Source of the DNA: VFJJ01 sp031362415
GTDB taxonomy: Bacteria; Actinomycetota; Acidimicrobiia; IMCC26256; VFJJ01
Reading direction: 5' to 3'
DNA length: 26,134 nucleotides
Assembly (NCBI GenBank): GCA_031362415.1
Contig: JANLSK010000176.1
Location: 1-26,134, forward strand
Within the stretch, counting starts at the first letter, position 1. Every line of letters begins with the position of its first letter. The notes under the pieces are model-generated. The model was not told the origin of the DNA and made no database searches. It saw nothing but the letters and a program-made list of their open reading frames with translations. Shown here in pieces: positions 14,742 through 22,258 of this stretch. The position numbers and the translations under genes were made by a program.

Positions 14742-15499
14742 GGCAGGCCCCCGTCGACCCTGAGGATGGCCCCGGTGGTGAAGCTCGACGCGTCGCTGGC
14801 GAAGTACAGCGCGGCACCCACCACCTCCTCGGGCTCGCCACCCCGACCCAGCGCCATGGAGGAGCTGGCCGCGACGCTGAAGGCGTCGAGGTCCCAGGCC
14901 TTGGTGACGTCGGTGAAGAACGGCCCGGCCATGATGCAGTTGACCCGAACCGTTGGACCGAAGGCGAACTTGAAGCCCTCGGTCATGGTGTTCAGCCCGG
15001 CCTTGGCCGCGGCATAGGGGATGATGCCGGCCGTGGGCCGGATCGAGCCCGACGTGCTCACGTTGATGATCGAACCTCCGCCACCAGCGGCCATGCGGGT
15101 ACCAACCAGCGCCGTGAGGCGGAAGGGGCCCTTCATGTTCAGGTTCACGACCTTGTCGTACATCTCCTCCGAGACCTCGGCCACGCTGGGGTACAGCAGC
15201 GACATGCCGGCGTTGTTCACGAGCACGTCAACCTTGCCGAAGCGCTCGTAGGCCGCGTCGACGAGGCCCTCGATCTCGCCCCAACGGCCCACATTGCATG
15301 CGTACGGGAACGCCGCCCGCCCCGTCGTGGCCTCGATCTCCTGGGCCAAGGCCACGCAGGCATCGAGCTTGCGGCTGGTGATCACCACGTCGGCTCCGCT
15401 CGCGGCGAAGGCCATGACCATCTGACGGCCCAGGCCGCGACTCCCGCCGGTGACGAGGGCGACGCGACCGGTGAGGTCGAACAAGCTCGAAACGTCCAT
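14738..15499 (-). CDS. SDR family oxidoreductase
   Basis: A 253-aa classical short-chain dehydrogenase/reductase. Seen: TGGSRGLG at 17-24, NNAG at 95-98, Ser in NVSTSGS, Y162 and K166 in YAAAK, and the C-terminal DGG. R43 in TSRK after the second strand suggests NADP preference (inference). The ATG at 15499 starts the conserved fold; longer in-frame starts run through the divergent aldo/keto reductase gene. It is followed by the epoxide-hydrolase-like gene with a GTGA overlap. It shares a 55-bp divergent promoter region with the aldo/keto reductase. Substrate not readable; a role in the same pathway is likely from context. Confidence 0.93.
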   Translation of the reverse strand: MDVSSLFDLTGRVALVTGGSRGLGRQMVMAFAASGADVVITSRKLDACVALAQEIEATTGRAAFPYACNVGRWGEIEGLVDAAYERFGKVDVLVNNAGMSLLYPSVAEVSEEMYDKVVNLNMKGPFRLTALVGTRMAAGGGGSIINVSTSGSIRPTAGIIPYAAAKAGLNTMTEGFKFAFGPTVRVNCIMAGPFFTDVTKAWDLDAFSVAASSSMALGRGGEPEEVVGAALYFASDASSFTTGAILRVDGGLP

Positions 15500-15554
15500 G
15501 ACGCGGAGCCTACGAGCCCGACCGGCTGGCGTGCCGGAGCGGTAGCGTTCCGAC

Positions 15555-16544
15555 ATGGAACACGTACGTCTCGGTCGGACCGGCCTGCAAGTCTCCCGCT
15601 TGTGCCTGGGCACCATGACCTTCGGGTACCAGTGCGACGAAGCGACGAGCTTCTCCATCATGGACGCTGCGGCCGAAGCCGGTGTCACCTTCTTCGACCT
15701 GGCCGACGTGTATCCCCTCGGTGGCGGTCTCGACACCGTTGGTCGGACCGAGGAGATAACGGGGAAGTGGCTCGCAGGACGGCGCGACGAGTTCGTCGTG
15801 GCCACCAAGTGCTTCGGCCCCATGGGTTCCAAGCCGTGGCAGCGCGGCGCCAACCGCAAGCACATCCTCGAGGCGGTCGACGGATCGTTGCGGCGCCTGG
15901 GCATCGACTACATCGACCTCTACCAGATCCATCAGTTCGACGTCAACGTCTCGCAGGACGAGACCCTGGCTGCGCTCGACCATCTGGTCGCGGTGGGCAA
16001 GGTGCGATACATCGGGTGCTCGAACTATCTGGCCTACCAGCTGGCCCGGGCCATCGGGCGCAGCGAGGCCCTCGGGCTGGTGCGTTACGAGTCGGTGCAG
16101 CCCCGTTACAACCTGCTGTACCGCAACTGCGAGCGCGAGCTGTTTCCCTTGTGCCTCGAAGACGGGGTGGGCGTGATCCCTTACAACCCCTTGGCCGGCG
16201 GGTTCCTCACCGGCAAGCACACGGCCGGGGCGCCGCCCGAGGGATCACGTTTCACCCTGGGGACGGCCGCCGCGATCTATCAGAAGCGCTACTGGCACGA
16301 TGCCGATTTCGAGATCGTCGAGGCCCTCAAGCCCATTGCGGCCGAGGCCGGCATGAGCTTGGCCCAGATGGCCGTTGCCTGGTGCCTGGCTCAACCTGCG
16401 ATCACGTCGCCCATCATCGGCGCGAGCCGTCCCGAGCAGCTCGCCGACGCCGTCGCTGCTCTGGCGAGCCCGCTCGAGCCCGACGTCTTCGTGCGCCTCG
16501 ACGAACTCACGGCGATGAACGTGCACCATCCGATGCCCCGTTGA
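15555..16544 (+). CDS. Aldo/keto reductase
   Basis: A 329-aa NADPH-dependent aldo/keto reductase of the (beta/alpha)8-barrel family. The tetrad is complete: D48, Y53, K85, H126 (from FFDLADVY, VATK, YQIH). SNYLAYQLARA and the C-terminal IIGASRPEQL are the cofactor-binding ends. The family reduces aldehydes and ketones or acts on the reverse alcohol. It starts at ATG 15555, 55 bp from the divergent SDR gene, with only a weak GGAG about 14 nt upstream. Its 3' end overlaps the convergent amidohydrolase gene by 38 bp. Confidence 0.94.
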   Translation: MEHVRLGRTGLQVSRLCLGTMTFGYQCDEATSFSIMDAAAEAGVTFFDLADVYPLGGGLDTVGRTEEITGKWLAGRRDEFVVATKCFGPMGSKPWQRGANRKHILEAVDGSLRRLGIDYIDLYQIHQFDVNVSQDETLAALDHLVAVGKVRYIGCSNYLAYQLARAIGRSEALGLVRYESVQPRYNLLYRNCERELFPLCLEDGVGVIPYNPLAGGFLTGKHTAGAPPEGSRFTLGTAAAIYQKRYWHDADFEIVEALKPIAAEAGMSLAQMAVAWCLAQPAITSPIIGASRPEQLADAVAALASPLEPDVFVRLDELTAMNVHHPMPR

Positions 16545-17739
16545 CCGCGCCTCGCGGCTCGGAGCGGTGCTCCGGGCGGTGCTCCGGGCGGTGCTCGGCA
16601 TCGAACCCGTAGAGCCTGCGGGCGTTCTCGTAGAAGACCTGGCGGCGCACGACGGGATCGATCCCGGTGCACTGTCGCTCGATCGCTTCGTGAGAGTCGG
16701 GCCAGACCCCGTCGCCATGGGGGAAATCGTTGCCCCACATGATGTTCGTGACGCCGATCCGCTCGGCGGCCACGAGCCCGGCGGGGTCGACCTGGAACGT
16801 CGCTGCCATCTGACGATGCCAGTAGTCCGACGGCGCCATGGTGAGGTCGAGGTCGTGGAACTGCTCGTTCCACTCGAGATCCATCCGTTCGAGGAGGTAC
16901 GGGAGCCATCCGATGCCCGACTCGCCGAGGACGATGCGCAGGCCGGGGAAGCGTTCGAGGACGCCCGCGAAGATGACGGACGCCACGTGGTCCATGACCC
17001 GAACCTGGAACGTGGTGAGGTAGACGGCCGTCCACGAACGGATCTGACGCTGGTTACGGGTCTGGCTCACGTCGATCGGCGGGCCGATGGTGTGGAGATG
17101 CACGGGAATGCCGGTGTCGTGCCCCGCCCTCCAGACCGGTTCCCAGTCGTCGCGCCACAGCGGCACCATGTCGTGGCGTAGCGCCAGCTCGCCCCCGCGC
17201 AGCCCGGGGAGTGCCGCAGCGCGGTGCAGTTCGCCGGCCGCGGCCTCGGGCGAGGCCGAGGGGAGCACGGCGATGCCCGCGAAACGATCGGGGGCGCTGG
17301 CGCAGAACCCCGAGAGCCAGTCGTTGAAGATCCGGCAGGTCTCGATGGCCAGTGCCGGGTCGGCGATCTTCTCGACGGCGCCCAGGATCCCGTACAGCAC
17401 CTCGGCGACGATCCCGTCACGGTCCTGATCGGTGAGACGCAGCTCGGGGACGGCCGGTCGCCAGATCCCGGCCTCGAGGTCGGCGTACAGCCCGGCGTCG
17501 GCCATGCGGTCGAGCCGGTGCGAGCCGCCGCGGACGTATGGGCGGCCGGTGGAGCTCACGCCCCCGACCCGGGCCATCACGACGCCGTCCTCGGCCACCC
17601 AGGTGGGCGCACCGTCGACGTCGACGACGTGTGGCACACGTTGGCGCAGGCTCGGCCCCGCCGCGCTGGTGAACAGATCGAGTGGGAGCACGTTGAGGTC
17701 GATGTGCCCGTCGGCGGAGATCACGGGATGGTCGATCAC
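16507..17739 (-). CDS. Amidohydrolase family protein (ACMSD-like)
   Basis: A 410-aa TIM-barrel amidohydrolase of the ACMSD/amidohydrolase-2 group. Seen: N-terminal metal motif SADGHID at 8-14 (the second His of the usual HxH is Asp14), VHLHTIG mid-protein, GESGIGWLPYLLERMD, and the late barrel acid in WGNDFPHGDG. Members are metal-dependent decarboxylases or hydrolases, often in aromatic or cyclic-acid breakdown. GTG 17739 is supported by GGAG 6 nt upstream. The last about 30 residues are an extension with an EHRP repeat from a 12-bp DNA repeat. It lies 61 bp downstream of a mycofactocin-type SDR on the same strand, probably one operon. Confidence 0.9.
   Translation of the reverse strand: MIDHPVISADGHIDLNVLPLDLFTSAAGPSLRQRVPHVVDVDGAPTWVAEDGVVMARVGGVSSTGRPYVRGGSHRLDRMADAGLYADLEAGIWRPAVPELRLTDQDRDGIVAEVLYGILGAVEKIADPALAIETCRIFNDWLSGFCASAPDRFAGIAVLPSASPEAAAGELHRAAALPGLRGGELALRHDMVPLWRDDWEPVWRAGHDTGIPVHLHTIGPPIDVSQTRNQRQIRSWTAVYLTTFQVRVMDHVASVIFAGVLERFPGLRIVLGESGIGWLPYLLERMDLEWNEQFHDLDLTMAPSDYWHRQMAATFQVDPAGLVAAERIGVTNIMWGNDFPHGDGVWPDSHEAIERQCTGIDPVVRRQVFYENARRLYGFDAEHRPEHRPEHRSEPRGAVNGASDGARSSP
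16565..16596. repeat. 12-bp tandem repeat, 2.7 copies
   Basis: CGGTGCTCCGGG occurs at 16565-16576 and 16577-16588, then a partial copy CGGTGCTC at 16589-16596. On the minus strand it encodes EHRP repeats in the tail of the amidohydrolase, so the copy number changes the tail in multiples of four residues without shifting the frame. Likely replication slippage. Confidence 0.8.
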
Positions 17740-17758
17740 AGGGGCTCCAGGTGGTCAC

Positions 17759-17776
17759 GTGGGCGTGGGCGTGGGC
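17759..17776. repeat. GTGGGC hexamer repeated three times
   Basis: Three perfect tandem copies of GTGGGC in the 61-bp gap between the SDR and amidohydrolase genes. A short slippage-type repeat with no evident function. Confidence 0.6.
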
Positions 17777-17800
17777 TTGCCCGGCGACCGGGGCGGTCGC

Positions 17801-18664
17801 TCACTGGTACTTGGCGTTGCTGGCTGCCCCGATGTCGAGGGTGCTCCCACTCACGTGGCGGGCCTCGTCGCCGAGGAAGAACAGCACACCGTAGGTGACA
17901 TCCTCGGGGGCCAACCACGTGATCCCCATGGGGTTCATGCGGCGGAGCGCAGTGTGCAGGTCGTCCTGGGTGGGCTCGGCGAGGTCGGGACGGAAGAGGC
18001 GGGCCGCGGCATCGTGGCTCACCATTGCGGTATCGACGGTGGACGGCAACACGGCGTTGACGGTGATCCCGTGCTCGGCCAGCTCCAGCGCGGCCGACTT
18101 CACCAGGCCGATCACGGCCCACTTCGACGCCGAGTAGTGCGACAGGTTGGCCATCCCGTGGCGACCGGCCCCCGACGCCGTGGCCACGATCCTCCCTGAG
18201 CGACGACCGATCATGGAGGGAATCACGGCTCGCATCGAGTTTGCGCAGCCCGTGAGGTTCACGTCGAGCATGTCCCGCCAGACGTCGTCGGTCATCTCGG
18301 CGAGGGCGGCGTACGAGCAGATTCCGGCGTTGGCGATCAGGAAGTCGACGTGACCGAAGTTGTCGATCGTCTCGTCGGCCAAGTCCTGCATGGCGGTCAT
18401 CGAGCGGACGTCGGCGTGACGCAGGAGATGGGGCGCACCGGCCGCGCTGGCGAGCAACCGGCCGGTCTCGGCGAGGTCGTCGGCCGTCGCCAGTCCGTAG
18501 GGGACACTGGCGACCGGACGGTGGAGCCCGCCGAGACCGTCGTCATCGACGATGTCGCACACGACGACCGCCGCACCCTCGCTGGCGAGAGCGATGGCGT
18601 GGGCCCGACCCTGGCCCCGCGCCCCGCCGGTGACGATGGCCACTTTCCCGTCGAAGCGTCCCAT
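17801..18664 (-). CDS. Mycofactocin-type SDR family oxidoreductase (paralogue)
   Basis: A 287-aa short-chain dehydrogenase. Seen: TGGARGQG at 12-19, the insertion with ATADDLAETGRLL (59-71), NAG 112-114, S164, Y177 and K181 in YSASK. GRFDGKVAIVTGGARGQGRAHA and LFRPDLAEPTQDD align by eye with the SDR at 7369-8199, so the two are paralogues of the mycofactocin-coupled subfamily, which keeps NAD bound and passes electrons to mycofactocin. NVLP-type strand HGITVNAVLPSTV replaces the more typical IRVNxVHPT, so it is a more divergent member. ATG 18664 begins the fold; an in-frame start at 18718 lies in the vapC end region. The amidohydrolase follows on the same strand. Confidence 0.86.
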   Translation of the reverse strand: MGRFDGKVAIVTGGARGQGRAHAIALASEGAAVVVCDIVDDDGLGGLHRPVASVPYGLATADDLAETGRLLASAAGAPHLLRHADVRSMTAMQDLADETIDNFGHVDFLIANAGICSYAALAEMTDDVWRDMLDVNLTGCANSMRAVIPSMIGRRSGRIVATASGAGRHGMANLSHYSASKWAVIGLVKSAALELAEHGITVNAVLPSTVDTAMVSHDAAARLFRPDLAEPTQDDLHTALRRMNPMGITWLAPEDVTYGVLFFLGDEARHVSGSTLDIGAASNAKYQ

Positions 18665-18714
18665 GGCCTCGTGTTCTAGCCGCTCGCCGACACGCGTGAC
18701 GGCCGAGCCGAGCT

Positions 18715-19137
18715 TCAACCGCCGTTGGCGTCAGGGTGCGTGACGGCGACGACGACGAGGCCGTCGATCCCCATGAAGTCCTTGGGGTTGCACGTGTAGA
18801 CGGCGAGATCGTTGGCGATGGCGATCGCGGCGATCATGGCATCGAATGCCCGGGCGTTGGTCTTTCGGCCCGAGCGGCGCAGCGACGCTGCCACCGGCCC
18901 GAAGGCTCGCGCTGCTGCCGCATCGAACGGGAGGGGCTCGAACGACGCCTCGACCTGCTGGAGCCTCACCTGCCGGGCAGCTCGCTCGTCGTGATCGGTG
19001 GCCACCAGAGGGCCCACCGAGAGTTCAGCCAAGGTGACAGCGGTGATCACGGGCTCGGCGGGGAGATCGTTGACCTGGACGCGGTCGATGAGGATCACCG
19101 TGCTCGTGTCGAGAATGCCCATCAGCTCCGTGCTCAC
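18715..19137 (-). CDS. vapC: PIN-domain toxin, VapC family
   Basis: A 140-aa PIN-domain ribonuclease-type protein. The acidic residues expected for metal binding are present: D10 (GILDTSTVI), E38 (LAELSVG), D99 (RAFDAMIAAIA), then N117/D120 in TCNPKDF. VapC toxins cleave RNA (tRNA or rRNA) when their antitoxin is lost. The GTG start overlaps the antitoxin stop by 4 nt. ATG at residue 6 is an alternative that keeps the whole fold. It ends 50 bp before the SDR gene on the same strand. Confidence 0.9.
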   Translation of the reverse strand: MSTELMGILDTSTVILIDRVQVNDLPAEPVITAVTLAELSVGPLVATDHDERAARQVRLQQVEASFEPLPFDAAAARAFGPVAASLRRSGRKTNARAFDAMIAAIAIANDLAVYTCNPKDFMGIDGLVVVAVTHPDANGG

Positions 19138-19370
19138 AGCGACTGGTCGATCGCAGCGTCGAGGTCCTCACGGAGTCGCCGGGGGTCGATGGGCGGCAGG
19201 TTCTTGAACCGGGCAATCAACGCCGCAGCCGACAGCCTTTGGCGGGGCAGCGGTCGTAGCTCGGCGACGGCCACGCCGTCACGGGTGACCGTGACGTGCT
19301 CACCGCCGGCGACGCGATCGATGACCTCGCCGCCGTGATTGCGGAGCTGTCGGATGGACGCCTCTCCCAT
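19134..19370 (-). CDS. vapB: Antitoxin, Phd/YefM-like (VapB partner)
   Basis: A 78-aa antitoxin. The N-terminal ASIRQLRNHGGEVIDRVAGGEHVTVTRDGVAVAELRPLP matches in style the Phd/YefM DNA-binding fold; residues from about 45 on are the toxin-binding tail (RFKNLPPIDPRRLREDLDAAID). It neutralises the PIN toxin encoded by the overlapping downstream gene and with it normally represses the shared promoter. ATG 19370 has no clear ribosome site. A perfect palindrome lies 13 bp upstream at 19383-19392. The gene symbol reflects its pairing with a VapC-type toxin. Confidence 0.88.
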   Translation of the reverse strand: MGEASIRQLRNHGGEVIDRVAGGEHVTVTRDGVAVAELRPLPRQRLSAAALIARFKNLPPIDPRRLREDLDAAIDQSL

Positions 19371-19382
19371 ACGGAGATGGTA

Positions 19383-19392
19383 TCACCGGTGA
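19383..19392. promoter_or_regulatory. Palindrome TCACCGGTGA upstream of the antitoxin
   Basis: A perfect 10-bp palindrome starting 13 bp before the antitoxin ATG, next to a possible -10 element (TACCAT on the minus strand). The position fits an autoregulatory operator of the toxin-antitoxin pair; inference only. Confidence 0.4.
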
Positions 19393-19441
19393 GACGAGGG
19401 TGAGGCCGTCGGCGTCGCCGTGGTCGCCATGTGGGGCCGGC

Positions 19442-20824
19442 TCAGCCGGCGTGCGCCACGACCTGGTTGACGAGGTTCTCGATGGCGGCGTTGGCCTGGC
19501 CTGTGTTGCGCCCGTTGAGGATCACCGAGAACACCACGTCGCGCCCCCCGGCCGTGGTGGCGTACCCCGAGAGCGTGCGCGTGTTCAAGATGGTGCCGGT
19601 CTTGGCCGAGACCACGCCGACGCCCACGGTGCCCACGAAGCGCCGCTGAAGGGTGCCGCTCTGGCCGGCGACGGGCAGCCCCGCGGCGAAGGTGTTGAAC
19701 CACGGCTCCTGTCGGGCCGCGAGGAGGAGCTCGCGCCACTGTCGGGCCGAGCGTTGGTTGTTTCGCGACAATCCGGAACCGTCGAACGCCACGGCGCCCG
19801 GTGCCGAGGCCGGAAGGCACGAAGCCGCGAGGGCCGAAACCATGGTCGCGGTGCCCGATGCGGTCGTCCCCTTGCCCTGGCTCCGGTACGCGACCTCCTT
19901 CACCAGCGCCTCGGCGATGGCGTTGTCGCTGTACATCAGCATGTGCTGCACGAGCTTCGAGACCGGAGGCGAGGTCGTCGAAGCCAGCACCGTCCCGGTG
20001 TCGGGGGCCAGGTCGAAGCGCTTGGTGTCGCCATCGACGGCGATGCCCTGGTGGTTCAGCAGCACCCGGAGGAGCGCGGCGTTCGACCATCCCGGGCGGG
20101 TCGTGAACGTGCGATCGCCCCGGTAGCGGTTGCGCTCGACGGTGATCGCGGAGACGGGCCCGATATCGCTGGGCACGGCCCCGCTCGGCCATCCCGGGAG
20201 CGTGAACACGTCGTCGTAGCGGAAGTCGTCGTACACCAGTGAACCAGTGACCCTGGTGACCCCGGCCGCTCGGAGGGCGGAAACGAGGGCATCGAGCGAG
20301 TCGCTGCCCTTGAGCGCCAGCCAGGGATCGCCGCCGCCGACGAACACCAGGTCGCCATTCAGGACCGATCCCTCCACGGGCCCTGTGGCCACGAGCTGGG
20401 TCGTGAAGGTGGCGTCGGGTCCCAGGACCTCCAAAGCCCCCATGGCGGTGAGGATCTTCTCGTTCGACGCCGGTCGCAAGGGCTCATCGGGGCGATTGGC
20501 GAAGACCTCGCCGTAGCCCTCGACCCAGATCGAGACCCCGACGTGATTGCCGGACAGGCGACCGTCGCCGATGGCCGCGCTGAGCGAGTCGACGAGCGCC
20601 TGCGGGACGGCCTCGGTGGCGGCAGCGGCGGCGTTGACCACGGCGACCACGGCCGGGCAGTCCGTGGCCTGCTTCGGCGTGGGGGCCGATGCCGTCGGGG
20701 CTGTCGGGGTGCTCGGGGAGGCGGGGTGGGCCCCCGCGACCCCGGTGCCGCCGAGCAGCGGGAACGCCAGCGCGCCCGCGATCAACAGAGACAACTTCTG
20801 CCTCGATAGCCACAAAGACAACAT
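19442..20824 (-). CDS. dacB: D-alanyl-D-alanine carboxypeptidase/endopeptidase (PBP4, S13)
   Basis: A 460-aa secreted or membrane-anchored penicillin-binding protein of peptidase family S13, trimming peptidoglycan peptides in the cell wall. An N-terminal signal or anchor segment (LSLLIAGALAFPLLGGTGVAG) is followed by a Pro/Thr/Ala-rich linker to about residue 55. Catalytic motifs: S120-N-E-K123, S299-D-N301 and K408-T-G410; VFVGGGDPWL is a family hallmark. Length is normal. ATG 20824 was taken; GTG 20833 adds three residues and is equally possible. The stop lies within the hairpin GCCGGC-TCA-GCCGGC (19436-19450). It is separated from the toxin-antitoxin pair by 71 bp. Confidence 0.94.
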   Translation of the reverse strand: MLSLWLSRQKLSLLIAGALAFPLLGGTGVAGAHPASPSTPTAPTASAPTPKQATDCPAVVAVVNAAAAATEAVPQALVDSLSAAIGDGRLSGNHVGVSIWVEGYGEVFANRPDEPLRPASNEKILTAMGALEVLGPDATFTTQLVATGPVEGSVLNGDLVFVGGGDPWLALKGSDSLDALVSALRAAGVTRVTGSLVYDDFRYDDVFTLPGWPSGAVPSDIGPVSAITVERNRYRGDRTFTTRPGWSNAALLRVLLNHQGIAVDGDTKRFDLAPDTGTVLASTTSPPVSKLVQHMLMYSDNAIAEALVKEVAYRSQGKGTTASGTATMVSALAASCLPASAPGAVAFDGSGLSRNNQRSARQWRELLLAARQEPWFNTFAAGLPVAGQSGTLQRRFVGTVGVGVVSAKTGTILNTRTLSGYATTAGGRDVVFSVILNGRNTGQANAAIENLVNQVVAHAG

Positions 20825-20876
20825 GGGGAACACCGTACCGCACGCGCACCGGGGTTGGCGCGAGGGGGAGCGCGTC

Positions 20877-22136
20877 TCAGTGCTCGCTGGCGACCAGGGC
20901 CGCCGCGAAGGCCTCCAGGCCCCGGGCGATCTCGGATTCGGAAACCACCAGGGGCGGCATCCACCGAACCACGTTGGCGAAGGTGCCGGCGTTCATGAGC
21001 AGGAGCCGGCTCTCGCTCAAACAGTGGGTGATCACCGCAGCCGTCCGATCGGCATCGGGACGGCCGTCGGGCGTGACGAGCTCGCAGCCGACCATGAGTC
21101 CCGGGCCCCGAACATCACCCAGCGCCGGATGGTCGTTCTGCAGCGCCCGCAGGCCCGCGGTGAGCTGGGCGCCCCGGGCCCGGGCGTTGCCGCAGAGGTC
21201 CTCGTCGACGATCACGTCGATCGTGGCCAGCGCAGCCGCACAGCCGATCGGGTTGCCTCCGTAGGTGCCGCCGTGGGCCCCCTTGGGCCAGCGGGCCATC
21301 AGCTCGGCGCGGGCTCCGATCGCGGCGATCGGGAAGCCCGACGCGATGCCCTTGGCCATCACCACGATGTCGGGCGCCACGCCGCTGGCCTCCACGGCGA
21401 ACATCCGCCCGGTGCGGCCGAAGCCCGACTGCACCTCGTCGGCCACGAAGAGAATCCCGTTCTCGGAGGCGATCTCGGCCAATCCCACGAGGAAGGCGGC
21501 GGGCGCCGGCAGGTAGCCGCCCTCGCCGAGGACCGGCTCGATCACGAAGGCCGCGGTCTCCGAGGGCGCCGTCTGCGACTTCAGGATGGTGCGGACCTCG
21601 TCAAGGCATCGGGCGACGGCCCGTTCCTCGCTCTCGCCGCTGCGGAATGCGTGGGGGAAGGGAGCCACGAAGATCCCGGCGGGCAGCGGCTGGTGGCCCG
21701 AGCGGTAGGAAGCCTTCGATGTGGTCATGGCCATGGTGAGATGCGTACGGCCGTGGAACGAGCCGTTGAACACCACCACGTTCGGTCGTCCGGTCACTTG
21801 CTTGGCCAGCTTGACGGCCGCTTCGGTGGCCTCGGCTCCCGAGTTGGTGATGAAGAACGAGTCGATGCCGGCGGGGGTCACGTCGTGCAGCCGCGACGCC
21901 AACTGCTCGAGCAGCGGATGCCGGTAGCAGTTCACCTGGGCGTGGATGAACCGGGAGGCCTGGTCGGCGATGGCGGTCACGACCCGGGGATGGCAGTGAC
22001 CCGTGCTGGTGACGGCGATCCCGCTCGTGAAGTCGAGATACTCGACGCCATCGGCCGTGATGACGACGCACCCTCGTCCCGACACGACATCGAGATCGGT
22101 GACCTGGAACCAGACCTCGGACAGATGTGACCCCAT
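20877..22136 (-). CDS. Class III pyridoxal-phosphate aminotransferase
   Basis: A 419-aa fold-type I, class III aminotransferase (4-aminobutyrate/ornithine-like). Seen: ITNSGAEATEAAVKLAK phosphate-loop region at 96-112, HGRT at 128-131, D233 in DEVQSGFGRTG, and Schiff-base lysine K262 in MAKGIASGFPIAA. It would move an omega-amino group to a keto acid; GABA is the most common substrate of such genes, but the sequence does not fix it. ATG 22136 is supported by GGGGAG about 7 nt upstream; the longer open frame runs into the divergent promoter region. It faces a GHMP kinase gene across 122 bp that carries a 17-bp tandem repeat. Confidence 0.92.
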   Translation of the reverse strand: MGSHLSEVWFQVTDLDVVSGRGCVVITADGVEYLDFTSGIAVTSTGHCHPRVVTAIADQASRFIHAQVNCYRHPLLEQLASRLHDVTPAGIDSFFITNSGAEATEAAVKLAKQVTGRPNVVVFNGSFHGRTHLTMAMTTSKASYRSGHQPLPAGIFVAPFPHAFRSGESEERAVARCLDEVRTILKSQTAPSETAAFVIEPVLGEGGYLPAPAAFLVGLAEIASENGILFVADEVQSGFGRTGRMFAVEASGVAPDIVVMAKGIASGFPIAAIGARAELMARWPKGAHGGTYGGNPIGCAAALATIDVIVDEDLCGNARARGAQLTAGLRALQNDHPALGDVRGPGLMVGCELVTPDGRPDADRTAAVITHCLSESRLLLMNAGTFANVVRWMPPLVVSESEIARGLEAFAAALVASEH

Positions 22137-22201
22137 GCTCGTCTCCCCGTGTGATCGTGCAGCGGGTGGCCGCGACCGCCTGCCCCGCCTGTTCTCTCTG
22201 C

Positions 22202-22235
22202 TCCACTGATTGCACCACTCCACTGATTGCACCAC
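22202..22235. repeat. Perfect 17-bp direct tandem repeat in a divergent promoter region
   Basis: TCCACTGATTGCACCAC occurs twice without a gap, at 22202-22218 and 22219-22235. It lies 23 bp upstream of the GHMP kinase start and 65 bp upstream of the aminotransferase start. Each copy contains TTGCAC, which resembles a -35 hexamer on the plus strand. Perfect identity in a promoter gap suggests regulator-binding sites (iterons) or a recent duplication. No protein can be named. Confidence 0.7.
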
Positions 22236-22258
22236 ATCGGCGTCGTACTGTGCGGGGC

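Noticed and set aside
15500..15904. N-terminal extension of the SDR that ends at 14738
   Set aside because: Overlaps the divergent aldo/keto reductase gene; the Rossmann fold begins right after ATG 15499.
16555..16600. Repeat cluster as a CRISPR-like array
   Set aside because: The 12-bp units are directly adjacent with no spacers and are in-frame codons of the amidohydrolase tail.
20547..22130. 527-aa plus-strand frame opposite dacB and the aminotransferase
   Set aside because: Spans two real minus-strand genes and their gap; composition is typical of a mirrored high-GC frame.
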